A program made the translations under genes and the position numbers. From contig NZ_JAIQDI010000001.1 in the NCBI RefSeq assembly GCF_020034665.1, forward strand, positions 2,914,001 to 2,978,000: a DNA stretch of 64,000 bases, in the 5' to 3' direction. Under the pieces are notes generated by a model. The model saw nothing but the letters and a program-made list of their open reading frames with translations, was not told the DNA's origin and searched no databases. Shown here in pieces: positions 34,602 to 44,365 of the stretch (its first letter is position 1; each line of letters begins with the position of its first letter). This stretch comes from Niabella beijingensis (GTDB lineage Bacteria > Bacteroidota > Bacteroidia > Chitinophagales > Chitinophagaceae).

Positions 34602-35210
34602 CTACTCCGGGGGATTCCGGTACCTGCGTATGGCACGCAGGTATCTGGCGCCCTTTTTCGTGTGGAAACGGGTGGGCATCTGTTTGAACCGGCCGTTGCG
34701 GTCGAAGGTCCATACAATAAAATGCAGATGGGGAAAATACGTGTACCCTGTATTTCCGCTGTAAGCAATAAGCTGTCCCTTTTTTACCGTATCCCCCACG
34801 TTTACCAGTACACTTTCTTTTTTCAGGTGCCAGTATCCTGCACGGGAGCTGTCGGCGTGCTGGATCACCACATAGTTGGCATGAGGGCGGTTCGATTTGC
34901 GGATGCCTCCCTGGTCGCCATCCTCCTTTGTGCGCACCACAACACCTTCTCTTGCTGCACATACAGGCGATCCGATCGGCATTTTAAAATCCAGTGCAGC
35001 CCTGCGTTTATGCGTGAACTGGGTAAAATAACCCTGTACCAGCGTTCGTGAAGTGCCTTTGGGATAGGGCAGGTCATAAACAAATGAACTGGTGTCGATG
35101 ATCCTGCCCCGTTGCAGCCGGTGCGTCTCCCGGCGCAGGGGATTATTCATATAGCCGCAACCCGTAACCAATACAGTGATGCTGATGGATATGAAACAGA
35201 TAAAGCGCAT
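34602..35210 (-). CDS. M23-type peptidase lipoprotein
   Basis: This 202-residue protein has a lipoprotein signal with lipobox VTGC (Cys18) and an M23 domain: FTHKRRAALDFKMPIGSPV with a His and an Asp zinc ligand, then YFPHLHFIVW with two His. These fit an active LytM fold, though short. It would be held in the inner or outer membrane and act on the cell wall. A second, larger M23 gene is at 23195-25039. The nfu terminator overlaps the start of this gene, so most transcripts from nfu should stop before it and it may use its own promoter. Confidence 0.9.
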   Translation of the reverse strand: MRFICFISISITVLVTGCGYMNNPLRRETHRLQRGRIIDTSSFVYDLPYPKGTSRTLVQGYFTQFTHKRRAALDFKMPIGSPVCAAREGVVVRTKEDGDQGGIRKSNRPHANYVVIQHADSSRAGYWHLKKESVLVNVGDTVKKGQLIAYSGNTGYTYFPHLHFIVWTFDRNGRFKQMPTRFHTKKGARYLRAIRRYRNPPE

Positions 35211-35211
35211 T

Positions 35212-35240
35212 AAAAAAGCGCCACCCTATTGGTGACGCTA
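35212..35240 (-). terminator. terminator of nfu
   Basis: On the minus strand AGCGTCACC and GGTGGCGCT form a nine-base stem with one G-U pair around AATAG, followed by TTTTTT. It begins two bases upstream of the ATG of the next gene. Confidence 0.78.
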
Positions 35241-35263
35241 ACAAATGTATTGATTCTGATCCA

Positions 35264-35860
35264 TTATTCGGCCTCAGCCACTACTTCCTTTACCTCAGGG
35301 ATCATACGTTTCATCATTCCTTCAATGCCCGCCTTCAATGTGATCATAGAAGAAGGACAGCCGCTGCAGCTTCCCTGCATCATCAGGTTTACCACACCTT
35401 CATTGTAGCTCCGGAACTGGATCGCCCCGCCATCCATTTCCACAGCAGGCTTTACATAATTTTCCAGCAGCTCTTTGATCCGTTTTACCACATCATCATC
35501 ATCTGCCGCAACTTCATTGCTGCTTTCTTTTTTAACGGTAACGACTTCATCTTCATTGATCACCACTTTTCCTTCTTCCAGGTAATCCTTCAGGAACTGA
35601 CGGATGGAAGGGGTAACATCCTGCCATTCCGCATCTGCAGTTTTTGTGAGTGTTACAAAATTGCTGGCAATAAATACCGCCTTAATAAAAGGAAAACCAA
35701 ATAATTCCGTAGCCAGGGGAGAGGGTTTTGCAGCTTCTGCGTCCGGGAAATCGATGCTTTTGCCCGGGTACAATAATTTATTGGCCACAAATTTCATCGT
35801 TTCCGGGTTCGGTGTCATTTCTGTATAAATACTAATCACGGGATTGCCTGTTTTTATCAT
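35264..35860 (-). CDS. nfu: NifU-like iron-sulfur cluster carrier
   Basis: Nfu proteins carry Fe-S clusters to target enzymes. This 198-residue protein has an Nfu_N domain (ISIYTEMTPNPETMKFVANK, residues about 9-95) and a C-terminal NifU domain with the cluster-binding pair GSCSGCPSSMITLK (Cys165 and Cys168). An acidic hinge (EVAADDDDVVKR) joins the domains. The order Nfu_N then NifU is the bacterial/mitochondrial Nfu1 type. A perfect -7 box lies 20 bp upstream. Confidence 0.93.
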   Translation of the reverse strand: MIKTGNPVISIYTEMTPNPETMKFVANKLLYPGKSIDFPDAEAAKPSPLATELFGFPFIKAVFIASNFVTLTKTADAEWQDVTPSIRQFLKDYLEEGKVVINEDEVVTVKKESSNEVAADDDDVVKRIKELLENYVKPAVEMDGGAIQFRSYNEGVVNLMMQGSCSGCPSSMITLKAGIEGMMKRMIPEVKEVVAEAE

Positions 35861-35880
35861 GATATTCTGCTATTAATTTA

Positions 35881-35888
35881 CAAATTTA
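35881..35888 (-). promoter_or_regulatory. -7 promoter box of nfu
   Basis: On the minus strand it reads TAAATTTG, a perfect TAnnTTTG, 20 bp before the ATG at 35860. Confidence 0.5.
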
Positions 35889-36069
35889 ACAATATTTGAC
35901 CGTATTGGTTGAAAAGAGTGATCCGGAACGGATATATTGCAGTGATTTTGAACAGTGGCCCCGGGGTTAGAACATCCGGCGCCCGCGGGTTTCGAAAGTC
36001 AGAAGTATAAAATATTGGAAATTAACCGGATATGATTTCCGGGTGGATTATATCCTGAAAATAAAAACA

Positions 36070-36429
36070 ATGAAGAAGATCTATTACCTTGGAACCTGTG
36101 ATACCTGTAAAAAGATTATGGAGGATGCCGGTATCAGCACCGCAAGCGGATTTGAGTTACAGGATATCCGTACCGAAAAGATCACGCCCGCCCAACTGGC
36201 GGAAATGAAAAAAATGGCGGGCAGCTATGAGACCCTCTTCAGCCGCCGCGCTCTTTTATACAAAGAGCTGGGCTTAAAGGACAAAAAGCTTACAGAAGAA
36301 GATTACCGCGATTACATTTTAAAACACGATACATTTCTAAAGCGCCCGGTGGTGGTCATCGGCGACAAGATCTTTATCGGCAGCGAAAAGAAGAACATAG
36401 AAGCGTTGACCGCCGTTACGAAGCGATAG
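36070..36429 (+). CDS. ArsC/Spx-family protein
   Basis: This 119-residue protein has the ArsC/Spx fold: a start IYYLGTCDTCKKIMED with Cys10 and Cys13, RTEKITPAQLAEMKK, then FSRRALLYKELGL and LKRPVVVIGDKIFIG. The two Cys in CxxC are as in Spx and YffB, so it may reduce disulfides or bind other proteins; whether it acts on arsenate is unknown, and no ars genes are nearby. The frame opens at 36043, but ATG 36070 gives the family start. Its 3' end overlaps that of the exporter on the other strand by 14 bp. Confidence 0.88.
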   Translation: MKKIYYLGTCDTCKKIMEDAGISTASGFELQDIRTEKITPAQLAEMKKMAGSYETLFSRRALLYKELGLKDKKLTEEDYRDYILKHDTFLKRPVVVIGDKIFIGSEKKNIEALTAVTKR

Positions 36430-37645
36430 CTCTCTTCTTTTTTATGTGCAATACATAATACGCGATAACAGCGCTGACAAGCATCAGTGCGGTACCCAGT
36501 GCAAAAGGCGCACCCGGAAAATAAACCGGGGCTTTATCATGACTAAAATAATAGAACAAACCCGTCATGATGAGTGGTCCGAATATCGAGGTTAAACTCA
36601 TCACACTGTTTAAGCCCCCCTGCAAGGCACCCTGTTCATTGGAGGGCACCTGCTCAGAGATAATGGACTGTAATGCGGGTCCTGCGATCCCTCCCATGCA
36701 ATAAGGAACCAGGAAGGCGTACATCATCCAGCCCTGCGATGCAAAGGCAAAAAGGATCATGCCAAGCGCATACAGGAACAGTCCCGTATAAGCGCTTTTT
36801 TCATTTCCCAGTTTCGGGCTGGTATAGCGGATCAGACCCCCCTGAACAACCCCGACAAGTACACCCACAATAGCGAGCGAAATGCCCACTTCTTTTTCAG
36901 ACCACCGGAACTGGTCCATGGTGAAGAAGCTCCAGTTGCTTTGAACCGCGTGCCCCCCGAGGAATACAAAGAAAAAGCACACTACGAGTTCAAGGATGGC
37001 AGGATATTTTAAAAACAGGAGCAGCGATCCCACGGGGTTTGCCTTGGCCCAGCTGAACGGTCTCCGGTTTTCCGGTTTCAGCGATTCGGGCAGCACAAAG
37101 TAACCGTAAAGGAAGTTTACAAAACACAGTCCTGCGGCAGCGAAGAACGGCGCCCTGATGCCCCATACAGACAATAATCCTCCCAATGCCGGTCCGATGA
37201 TAAAGCCCAGGCCAAAAGCCGCCCCGATCAGTCCGAAATTTTTGGCGCGATTCTCATTGGTGCTGATATCTGCGATGTATGCAGTAGCTGCAGTAAAGCT
37301 GGCACCGGTTATGCCGGAAAGCACCCGCCCTACCACAAGTAACAGGTAGTTGTGAGCGAATGCCAGGATCAGGTAGTCGATACAAAATCCCAGGAGCGAC
37401 ATTAAGATAACCGGACGGCGTCCGTACCGGTCGCTTAAATTACCCAGCAGCGGGGAGAACAGGAACTGCATCAGCGCATAGGTCGTAATAAGATACCCGC
37501 CCCAGAGGCTGGCTTCGTTTACGGAAATATGCTTCAGTTCGGCGATCAGTTTCGGCATTACCGGAATGATCAGACCAAACCCGATCACATCGATGGTCAT
37601 GGTGATGAATATAAAACCAATGGCGGCACTGCGCGGCTGTTTCAT
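36416..37645 (-). CDS. MFS exporter of the TetA/MdtG type
   Basis: This 409-residue protein has about twelve membrane helices and the MFS loop motif GNLSDRYGRRPVIL between helices 2 and 3. The start FITMTIDVIGFGLIIPVMP and the later GLGFIIGPALGGLL resemble TetA and related drug:proton antiporters; the substrate cannot be told. Other members export many drugs, so this should not be called tetracycline resistance. ATG 37645 (MKQPRSAAIGF) is preferred over 37702, which adds residues that are not membrane-like. It is convergent with the ArsC-like gene. Confidence 0.92.
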   Translation of the reverse strand: MKQPRSAAIGFIFITMTIDVIGFGLIIPVMPKLIAELKHISVNEASLWGGYLITTYALMQFLFSPLLGNLSDRYGRRPVILMSLLGFCIDYLILAFAHNYLLLVVGRVLSGITGASFTAATAYIADISTNENRAKNFGLIGAAFGLGFIIGPALGGLLSVWGIRAPFFAAAGLCFVNFLYGYFVLPESLKPENRRPFSWAKANPVGSLLLFLKYPAILELVVCFFFVFLGGHAVQSNWSFFTMDQFRWSEKEVGISLAIVGVLVGVVQGGLIRYTSPKLGNEKSAYTGLFLYALGMILFAFASQGWMMYAFLVPYCMGGIAGPALQSIISEQVPSNEQGALQGGLNSVMSLTSIFGPLIMTGLFYYFSHDKAPVYFPGAPFALGTALMLVSAVIAYYVLHIKKKRAIAS

Positions 37646-37797
37646 TTTGATTTGTTTAATGGTTTGGCGGAGAACAGGGATCGTAATAAAAGAAAGGCGC
37701 ACTTTTTATTGCTGATCCCGGTTCAAAAAAAGGGCAGCAAAGATGAGTAATTTTTCCGGTTCACATAAAAGAATTTTCAAAAACTAAATAAATTTTT

Positions 37798-37840
37798 TTT
37801 AATAAACTTTTTAATTATTTTAATAAGTTTATTAAATTTG
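37798..37840 (+). promoter_or_regulatory. operator and -7 box of ROK regulator gene 1
   Basis: TTTAATAAACTT (37798-37809) and AAGTTTATTAAA (37825-37836) are perfect inverted arms of 12 bases with a 15-base spacer. The right arm overlaps a perfect -7 box TAAATTTG (37833-37840), 16 bases before the ATG. A protein bound here would block the promoter. NagC/Mlc-type ROK proteins bind similar AT-rich inverted repeats, so self-repression by the encoded protein is likely. Confidence 0.75.
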
Positions 37841-37855
37841 TATTAACGATTAGCT

Positions 37856-39079
37856 ATGCAAAAAAGGGTACACTATAAGCGATTGGTCTTAAGGGAGTTT
37901 TATTATGTGGGTTCTCTTTCCTGTGCAGAGTTGAGTACCCGGATCGGTAAAAGCATTCCGTTTACCACCCAGCTATTAAGCGACCTGGCAAAAGAAGGTG
38001 TAGTGGTGGAGGATGGGCTGGCACCCTCCAATGGAGGTCGCCGGCCGGTAATGTATTCGGTAAAGCCGGAAGCGATGTACATCATAGCAGTGGCAATGGA
38101 TCAGATGGTGACGCGTGTGGCGGTGATGGATTTTGACAATAAACCGGTAATGCCGCTGTTGCAGGAGGAGCTGAAACTGACCGATAACCCGGAAGTGTTG
38201 CTACATTTAAAAGTATTGATTGAAGGCGCGATAAAGAAAGCAAAGATCTCAAAAAAGAAAGTGCTTGGTGTGGGTATCGGGATGCCGGGTTTTATAGATC
38301 CGCAGAAAGGGATTAATTATTCCTTTGTTTCAACAGAAGACAGCAGTATTTCCGGTTACCTGCAAAAGGAACTGGACATACCGGCCTATATCGACAATGA
38401 CTCCAGTATCATCGCCCTGGCGGAGCAGCATTTTGGTGCCGCAATGGGCGTTCCGGATGCCATGGTGGTGAATATCGGCTGGGGTATTGGTTTGGGGTTG
38501 ATCCTGAACAACCAGCTGTACCGGGGTGGTAATGGCTTCGCGGGAGAGTTCAGCCATATTCCCTTTTTTGATAATAATAAGGTCTGCTCCTGCGGTAAAC
38601 GGGGATGCCTGGAAACGGAAACCTCTTTGAAAGTGATTGTCGAAAAAGCAGCCCAGGGGCTGAAACGGAAGACCACATCAGCATTTCTGAAGAGGGATTT
38701 CCGTACGGACTCCATCGAGAAGGACTGGCAGGCGATTGTAAAGGCGGCCCAGCAGGGCGATGAGTATGTGGTGAGGTTGCTGACAGGGGCGGGATATGAT
38801 ATCGGTCGTGGTGTTGCGGTGCTGATCCATCTGTTCAACCCGGATCTGATCGTACTGAGTGGTCGCGGTTCGCAGGCCGGCCGTTTGTGGCAGGCCCCCG
38901 TCCTTCAGGCACTTGCCGAACATTGCATTCCCAGGATGACAAAGAATACGATGGTAACGGTATCGGAAATAGGATATCAGGCAGCATTGGTTGGCGCAGC
39001 GGCATTGGTAGCAGAAAACCTGATAACAGAGCGACGTCTTATAAACAACAAAACCGTTGCCCTGAGGCAACTACAATAA
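37856..39079 (+). CDS. ROK-family transcriptional regulator 1
   Basis: This 407-residue protein has an N-terminal winged helix (residues about 10-70: LSCAELSTRIGKSIPFTTQL) and a ROK sugar-kinase-like domain. The ROK zinc site is visible in FAGEFSHIPF and CSCGKRGCLE, and VVNIGWGIGLGLIL stands at the phosphate-binding loop. NagC, Mlc and XylR are of this type: they repress sugar genes and let go on binding a sugar. It is followed after 28 bp by susC and susD, which it probably controls together with itself. Another gene with near-identical blocks lies at 44425-45630. The sugar cannot be inferred. Confidence 0.92.
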   Translation: MQKRVHYKRLVLREFYYVGSLSCAELSTRIGKSIPFTTQLLSDLAKEGVVVEDGLAPSNGGRRPVMYSVKPEAMYIIAVAMDQMVTRVAVMDFDNKPVMPLLQEELKLTDNPEVLLHLKVLIEGAIKKAKISKKKVLGVGIGMPGFIDPQKGINYSFVSTEDSSISGYLQKELDIPAYIDNDSSIIALAEQHFGAAMGVPDAMVVNIGWGIGLGLILNNQLYRGGNGFAGEFSHIPFFDNNKVCSCGKRGCLETETSLKVIVEKAAQGLKRKTTSAFLKRDFRTDSIEKDWQAIVKAAQQGDEYVVRLLTGAGYDIGRGVAVLIHLFNPDLIVLSGRGSQAGRLWQAPVLQALAEHCIPRMTKNTMVTVSEIGYQAALVGAAALVAENLITERRLINNKTVALRQLQ

Positions 39080-39107
39080 AATCTCTTACTATTTAAAAAT
39101 TGCAAGT

Positions 39108-42100
39108 ATGATGAAAAAACAATTGATTGCAACCGTTGTATTGCTGCTGATAAGTTGTTACAGCTTATTGGCGCAGACACGTACCATTACAGGTACCGTA
39201 AAAGATGCTCAGGGGAAGCCCGTTCCCGGTGCCACCGTAGCTGTAAAAGGCGCCGGAACTGCTGTTTCCACCGACGACGAGGGGAAATTTAGTATTCAGG
39301 TAAACAGCGATCAGGCTGTTCTTTCAGTATCTTCTGTTGGGTTTGCCCCCGGCGAGGTAACAGTGGGTGCCCAGGCAGTTGTAGATATTACGCTTGCTAC
39401 GGCTGAAGGTAAATCAGAAGAAGAAGTAGTGGTGACCGCCCTTGGAATTAAGCGGGAAGCCCGATCGCTGGGATACTCCGCACAGACGGTTAAGGGAAGC
39501 GACCTTACTATTGCGCAAGCCCCTACCATAGCACAGGGGCTGATGGGTAAAGTAGCCGGCTTGCAGATCTCTCAATCCGGTGGTGGTGCTGATGGAGCTT
39601 CTTCCAGGATCGTGGTAAGAGGAAATACATTACTTACAGGAGACAACCGCGCATTGATTATTGTAGATGGTGTGGCGATCAATAATGACCCGGTCAATGT
39701 CAATAACAATAACGGAGGCAATGGTAAATCCGTACTGGGAGCTGTGGGGGCAGATGTTTCGGGAAACAACGATTGGGGTACCGGTATGAACCTCATCAAC
39801 CAGGAAGATATACAAGACATCACAGTACTGAAAGGACCTGAAGCCGCTGCCTTATATGGAGCAAGAGGTGCGAATGGCGTGATCCTTATCACCCGTAAAA
39901 AAGGAGGGGATAAACCCGGATTGGGCGTGGATTACAGCTTCTCCTACCGGGCAACAAAGCCCTGGGAGCTTTTTGATTACCAGAATGAGTACGGTCAGGG
40001 TGGTGTTGCCAGTATGACCACGGCGGATCAGTCGAAATGGTTCCCGTACAATACAAAAGGACAACGCATGCAGATCGGCAATAATACCAATCCCGCAGAT
40101 AATTATGTAGACAATTCTCATGGCCCGATGCCCTATCCCAAAGCGTACGATTTTTATACGTACTTCAGCTATCCGGGCAGCTATTCCTGGGGTCCGCGAT
40201 TCGACGATCAGCCGATCATGAATTACGACGGCGTATTACGTCCTTATTCGGCACAGCCCAATAACTGGAAAGCATTTTTCCCGGATGGCTCGGTTGCACA
40301 ACACAATGTATCCGTCTCCGGAGGTGGGGAGAAAGCGACCTTCCGTGTATCTTACTCAAGAAATAATACAAAGCCCAATATGATCAACAGTAAAATGTAT
40401 TCCAATACATTTAACCTGGGATCCACGTTTAAGGTAAGTAATAAAGTATCGGGGGAGGTAACTTCCAGCTATGTTAACTTCTACCGGTTGAATGCACCGC
40501 AGATCGGCAGTAACTGGCAGGCAGCTGCCACTTATTCCATGGCACGTGATTATAACCCGCAACTGGCTTTTTCACAGGCATTTGGCCCGAACGGCGAACG
40601 GATGAACATTACAGACGGGAACGGGACCTACCCAGGATCAGATGTTCCGGCCTATCCTTATAATACCGGATACCTGAATAACCAGTACTGGGGTCTGTTA
40701 AAGAACAATAATGATTTTACACGGAACCAGTTTCTGGGTAGTTTAAAACTTACAGCAGAGCTGACCGATTTTCTGAGTGTAACTGCACAGGGAGGGGTAG
40801 ACAATTCGAATGATGCGGCTACTTTTATTACCTATCCCACAGATGTGCTGGGAAAGGCGGACGGTGTTTATAAAGAGACAATGGGAAGGAACCAGAGCCG
40901 GACACTGACCGCATTTTTAAGAGCACATAAAGAGGGTATTTTCAACGAAAATTTTAATGCGAGCATCACAGTGGGAGGGGAAAGCTATTACAGAAATGAT
41001 AAAAGTATCAGCAATGCTACAAGGGCACCGTTTGTAAAGCCCTTTATCTTCGCCCTGAACAATGGCACACCGCCCAACGATCCTGCGGAGGAATTAAAAT
41101 ATGCCAAGAAGATCAACTCTGTTTACTCTTTTTTAAATCTTTCTTATAAGAACTTATTGTTTCTGGAGGCAACCGCACGCAATGACTGGTCGAGTACATT
41201 ACCTCCTGCCAATAACAGTTATTTTTATCCTTCTGTAAACCTGGCGTACGTGTTTTCGGATGGTATCAGCGGAATAAAAGAAAACCTGCCCTGGCTGGAC
41301 TTTGGAAAATTTAAGCTTTCTTATGCTGAAACAGGAAGTGATACCGACCCTTATTACATCCACAATCTGCTGGAGAGCAATACTTATAACGGGGATCTGG
41401 CTTCCAGTCTGCCGCTGGCGCTGAAAATAGATGATGTAAAACCGGCCCGGAGCAGGGCATTTCAGGTGGGCTTAAATCTGGGAATGCTTCAGAACAGGTT
41501 AACAGTGGATGTTACGGCTTACTGGATGAAGAGCTTTAACCAGATCCTGAACAACCCGCTGCCATACACTTCAGGGTATAACTCCATTTCTATTAACACC
41601 GGATCCCTGGGAAATAGTGGTATAGAAATTATCTTGAATGCCACACCAGTGAAAACCGACAACTTTTCCTGGAATATTGGTTTGAATGCAGCCAATTCAA
41701 GAACGAAAGTACTGGAGCTGGCAGATGGTATTGATGAGTTAAATCTTGGTAACTATTTTGGTGGTGCCGGTATTTCCCAGCGGGTAAAGGTGGGTGAATA
41801 TTACGGAACATTATATGGTAAGGACTATACCTATCTGAACGGGCAAAAAGTAGTAAAGCGCGCTGAAGGTACCGACGGGAAACCCTTGACATATACGGCC
41901 AACGGCCAAACCTATTATGCTGGTACACAATGGGTATTAACGCCCAATGAAGTACCTATTGGCAATTCACAACCTTTTGTAACCGGTGGTATTACCAACA
42001 CGTTCCGGTACAAGAATTTTTCCCTGTATGTACTGACCGATGCGAAAATTGGCGGAGATACTTACTTTGGATCCTACGCAGCAGCGATGGGAAGCGGCAC

Positions 42101-42557
42101 CTTAAAGGAAACGCTGAAAGAACGTAACGGCGGCGGTTTGCCCTATACCTATCCCGATGGTACAACAGGTAACGTAGGCGTGAATTTCGGAGGTGTATTT
42201 GCGGATGGCACACCCAATACCGATGTGGTACATTATCTCTGGTATTATGCCGGCACTTATTCTGCCTGGAATCACATCGGTGTACCCCGCTCTGCAGCGG
42301 TGTTTGAAAATTCGTGGATGAAGTTAAGAGAGCTGTCATTATCGTATCAGGTGCCAACGCACATTGTAAAAGCGACAAAATTCCTGCAGAACCTGAATCT
42401 TTCGGTTTATGGACGCGATCTGTTCTACATCTTTACCACTATACCCAAAGGACTGAACCCCGAAGGAGTAAACGGTATCGGAAATATTCAGGGCATTGAA
42501 TATGCTTCTATGCCCAAAACCCGCTCTTTTGGGTTTACCATAAAAACTGCATTCTGA
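39108..42557 (+). CDS. SusC/RagA-type TonB-dependent receptor 1
   Basis: This 1,149-residue outer-membrane transporter has a signal peptide (ending SLLAQ), a carboxypeptidase-D-like domain (TITGTVKDAQGKPVPGATV), a TonB-box-like stretch (SEEEVVVTALGIKRE), a plug domain (GLMGKVAGLQISQ, VLKGPEAAALYGARGANGVI) and a beta barrel that ends in Phe. SusC works with the SusD lipoprotein encoded next to import glycans or other large nutrients. The ATG at 39111 is also possible. It follows the ROK regulator by 28 bp. Compared with the second SusC it has more even base use. Confidence 0.96.
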   Translation: MMKKQLIATVVLLLISCYSLLAQTRTITGTVKDAQGKPVPGATVAVKGAGTAVSTDDEGKFSIQVNSDQAVLSVSSVGFAPGEVTVGAQAVVDITLATAEGKSEEEVVVTALGIKREARSLGYSAQTVKGSDLTIAQAPTIAQGLMGKVAGLQISQSGGGADGASSRIVVRGNTLLTGDNRALIIVDGVAINNDPVNVNNNNGGNGKSVLGAVGADVSGNNDWGTGMNLINQEDIQDITVLKGPEAAALYGARGANGVILITRKKGGDKPGLGVDYSFSYRATKPWELFDYQNEYGQGGVASMTTADQSKWFPYNTKGQRMQIGNNTNPADNYVDNSHGPMPYPKAYDFYTYFSYPGSYSWGPRFDDQPIMNYDGVLRPYSAQPNNWKAFFPDGSVAQHNVSVSGGGEKATFRVSYSRNNTKPNMINSKMYSNTFNLGSTFKVSNKVSGEVTSSYVNFYRLNAPQIGSNWQAAATYSMARDYNPQLAFSQAFGPNGERMNITDGNGTYPGSDVPAYPYNTGYLNNQYWGLLKNNNDFTRNQFLGSLKLTAELTDFLSVTAQGGVDNSNDAATFITYPTDVLGKADGVYKETMGRNQSRTLTAFLRAHKEGIFNENFNASITVGGESYYRNDKSISNATRAPFVKPFIFALNNGTPPNDPAEELKYAKKINSVYSFLNLSYKNLLFLEATARNDWSSTLPPANNSYFYPSVNLAYVFSDGISGIKENLPWLDFGKFKLSYAETGSDTDPYYIHNLLESNTYNGDLASSLPLALKIDDVKPARSRAFQVGLNLGMLQNRLTVDVTAYWMKSFNQILNNPLPYTSGYNSISINTGSLGNSGIEIILNATPVKTDNFSWNIGLNAANSRTKVLELADGIDELNLGNYFGGAGISQRVKVGEYYGTLYGKDYTYLNGQKVVKRAEGTDGKPLTYTANGQTYYAGTQWVLTPNEVPIGNSQPFVTGGITNTFRYKNFSLYVLTDAKIGGDTYFGSYAAAMGSGTLKETLKERNGGGLPYTYPDGTTGNVGVNFGGVFADGTPNTDVVHYLWYYAGTYSAWNHIGVPRSAAVFENSWMKLRELSLSYQVPTHIVKATKFLQNLNLSVYGRDLFYIFTTIPKGLNPEGVNGIGNIQGIEYASMPKTRSFGFTIKTAF

Positions 42558-42587
42558 TTTAAGGAAGGATTTATTAACTTAATAAAG

Positions 42588-44246
42588 ATGACGATCATGA
42601 TACAAAATATAACTACTAAGATTGTAAGCAGACTGACAGTGGTTGCCTTGTTTTTTACGGCCACCTCCTGTACAAAGGGCTTTGAAGAGCTCAACGCTCC
42701 TTACAAAGATGTAACTGTTAATACAGCATCTCCGGCGGCACTTTTCAACCAGCTTTCCCGTAATGCCACCAATGAGGATTATACCCTGCATACGGGTTTG
42801 CTTATGCCGATCACCAACCAGCAGGGTGTGCAGAATGTGACGACCCCTTACACCAACTATATCTCCAGCTTCTGGAACAATTACTACCAGGACCTGGCGG
42901 ACTATAAGCTGATCATTAAACTGATCAGTGAAAGCACCAGTCCGGACGCCTATACCAATCTGAAATCCATCTCCACCATCCTGATGGCATCTAAAACCTT
43001 ATCTATGCTGGATCGGTATGGCAGCATTCCCTATTCCAAGGCAGCAGAAGCAACAAATGGAGCCACCAGCTATCGCCCGGAATATGATGATGAGGCATCA
43101 GTTTATAAGTCGGTGTTAGCTGATTTGGAAACTTCTGTAAATGCTATAAAAATCGGTGCGGAAGCCACCGGCCAGGTAGCCCTCGGCAACAGTGAATCGT
43201 TTCTGGCAAGTAATTATACTTCCTGGATAAAATTCGGTAATGCATTGCGTCTGCGCTATGCAGTACGGCTTTATTCAAAAGAAACAGCGCTGGCGGGCAC
43301 CATCATTACTGATATCCTGAACGGGAATAAGCCGCTGCCCGATGCAACCACCTATGCAGATATGGAAGCCATGCGGCAAAATAACTACGGCAACTATCCG
43401 CAGATCGTCGTCCCCCAGAATCCCGATTATGGCGACCGCCTGTGGTATGCCTTCCGGGAGGTTTCGGTAAGCAATATCCGTTTGAGCAGCAATGTATGGA
43501 ACCAGCTGTCATCCACCAATGCCAACAATGGTTCCGGTATCTTTGATCCCCGTACCTATGTTTGGTTTATGCCCAACAATGCCGGAAAATGGGTCCCACA
43601 GCCGCAGGACAAGTCGGTGGCAGAAGGGTCCAGTTCTCTTTATCCAAATACCGGTACGAATGCACCGGCGGAGCCCAATACATTGAAGGATAATAAATTT
43701 TCCGGGTTTAACTTTTACCTGGTAAGAGATCATACTGCATTGCCTTACATTATTATATCCGGGGCGGACGTGCATTTACTGAAGGCGGAGATCTATGCGC
43801 GCGGTATGGGCGTATCAGCTGATTTTGGAAAGGCCAACCAGGAATACAGGGCCGGATTGACGGCATCGGTTAATTTCTGGTACACCTATGTGAAGACGAC
43901 CACCGGTGGCATATGGCCTTCTTCGAAACCGGTACTGGCCGCAGCTGCTATTTCGAATTTTCTGGCTCATCCTAAAGTAGCATTGAAAGCGGGCGATAAT
44001 GTTGGAAATCTCAGGAAGATCATTACGCAGGCGTGGCTGGCTGCCCTTTGGGAACAGCCGGAGGCCTGGGCTATTGTACGCAGAACAGGGCTTACTCCTA
44101 AAGATGCAGTATATGCACCACAAGTGTTTAACAAATTGCCCTATCCCAATGATGAAGAAGTAAATAACCGGGATAATTGGATGAAGGTGACCAACGGCGA
44201 AACCCCGGATGCCCAGGCTACAAAGAAAGTATATTGGATGCCGTAA
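42588..44246 (+). CDS. SusD/RagB-type nutrient-binding lipoprotein 1
   Basis: This 552-residue protein has a lipoprotein signal with lipobox TATSC and then a SusD-like fold: CTKGFEELNAPYKD at the start, TLSMLDRYGSIPYSKAAEA and LLKAEIYARG as TPR-like helices. The repeated Trp and Tyr residues fit a sugar-binding surface. It is more like the SusD-like_2 group. ATG 42588 or ATG 42597 could be used. It should sit as a lid on SusC 1. A strong terminator ends the operon at 44270. Confidence 0.93.
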   Translation: MTIMIQNITTKIVSRLTVVALFFTATSCTKGFEELNAPYKDVTVNTASPAALFNQLSRNATNEDYTLHTGLLMPITNQQGVQNVTTPYTNYISSFWNNYYQDLADYKLIIKLISESTSPDAYTNLKSISTILMASKTLSMLDRYGSIPYSKAAEATNGATSYRPEYDDEASVYKSVLADLETSVNAIKIGAEATGQVALGNSESFLASNYTSWIKFGNALRLRYAVRLYSKETALAGTIITDILNGNKPLPDATTYADMEAMRQNNYGNYPQIVVPQNPDYGDRLWYAFREVSVSNIRLSSNVWNQLSSTNANNGSGIFDPRTYVWFMPNNAGKWVPQPQDKSVAEGSSSLYPNTGTNAPAEPNTLKDNKFSGFNFYLVRDHTALPYIIISGADVHLLKAEIYARGMGVSADFGKANQEYRAGLTASVNFWYTYVKTTTGGIWPSSKPVLAAAAISNFLAHPKVALKAGDNVGNLRKIITQAWLAALWEQPEAWAIVRRTGLTPKDAVYAPQVFNKLPYPNDEEVNNRDNWMKVTNGETPDAQATKKVYWMP

Positions 44247-44269
44247 TAGATGTCGTACTCTAGGGAAAC

Positions 44270-44296
44270 AAAGGGCCCAAATCTGGGCCCTTTTTT
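44270..44296 (+). terminator. terminator of the first ROK-susC-susD operon
   Basis: AAAGGGCCCA-AATC-TGGGCCCTTT is a perfect ten-base stem followed by more T, 23 bp after the susD stop. It separates the first locus from the second. Confidence 0.85.
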
Positions 44297-44365
44297 AAAC
44301 GTTGTGTCTGGTTTTTTGTTTTAAAGCATTTTCTACGTGTAACGGTTATTGCGTAATAAATTTTT

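Noticed and set aside
36070..36429. Arsenic resistance gene
   Set aside because: The fold is shared by Spx and YffB, the motif is CxxC, and no arsB, arsR or acr3 is near.
36416..37645. Tetracycline resistance gene
   Set aside because: The TetA-like look covers many MFS exporters, and no tetR or mobile element is beside it.
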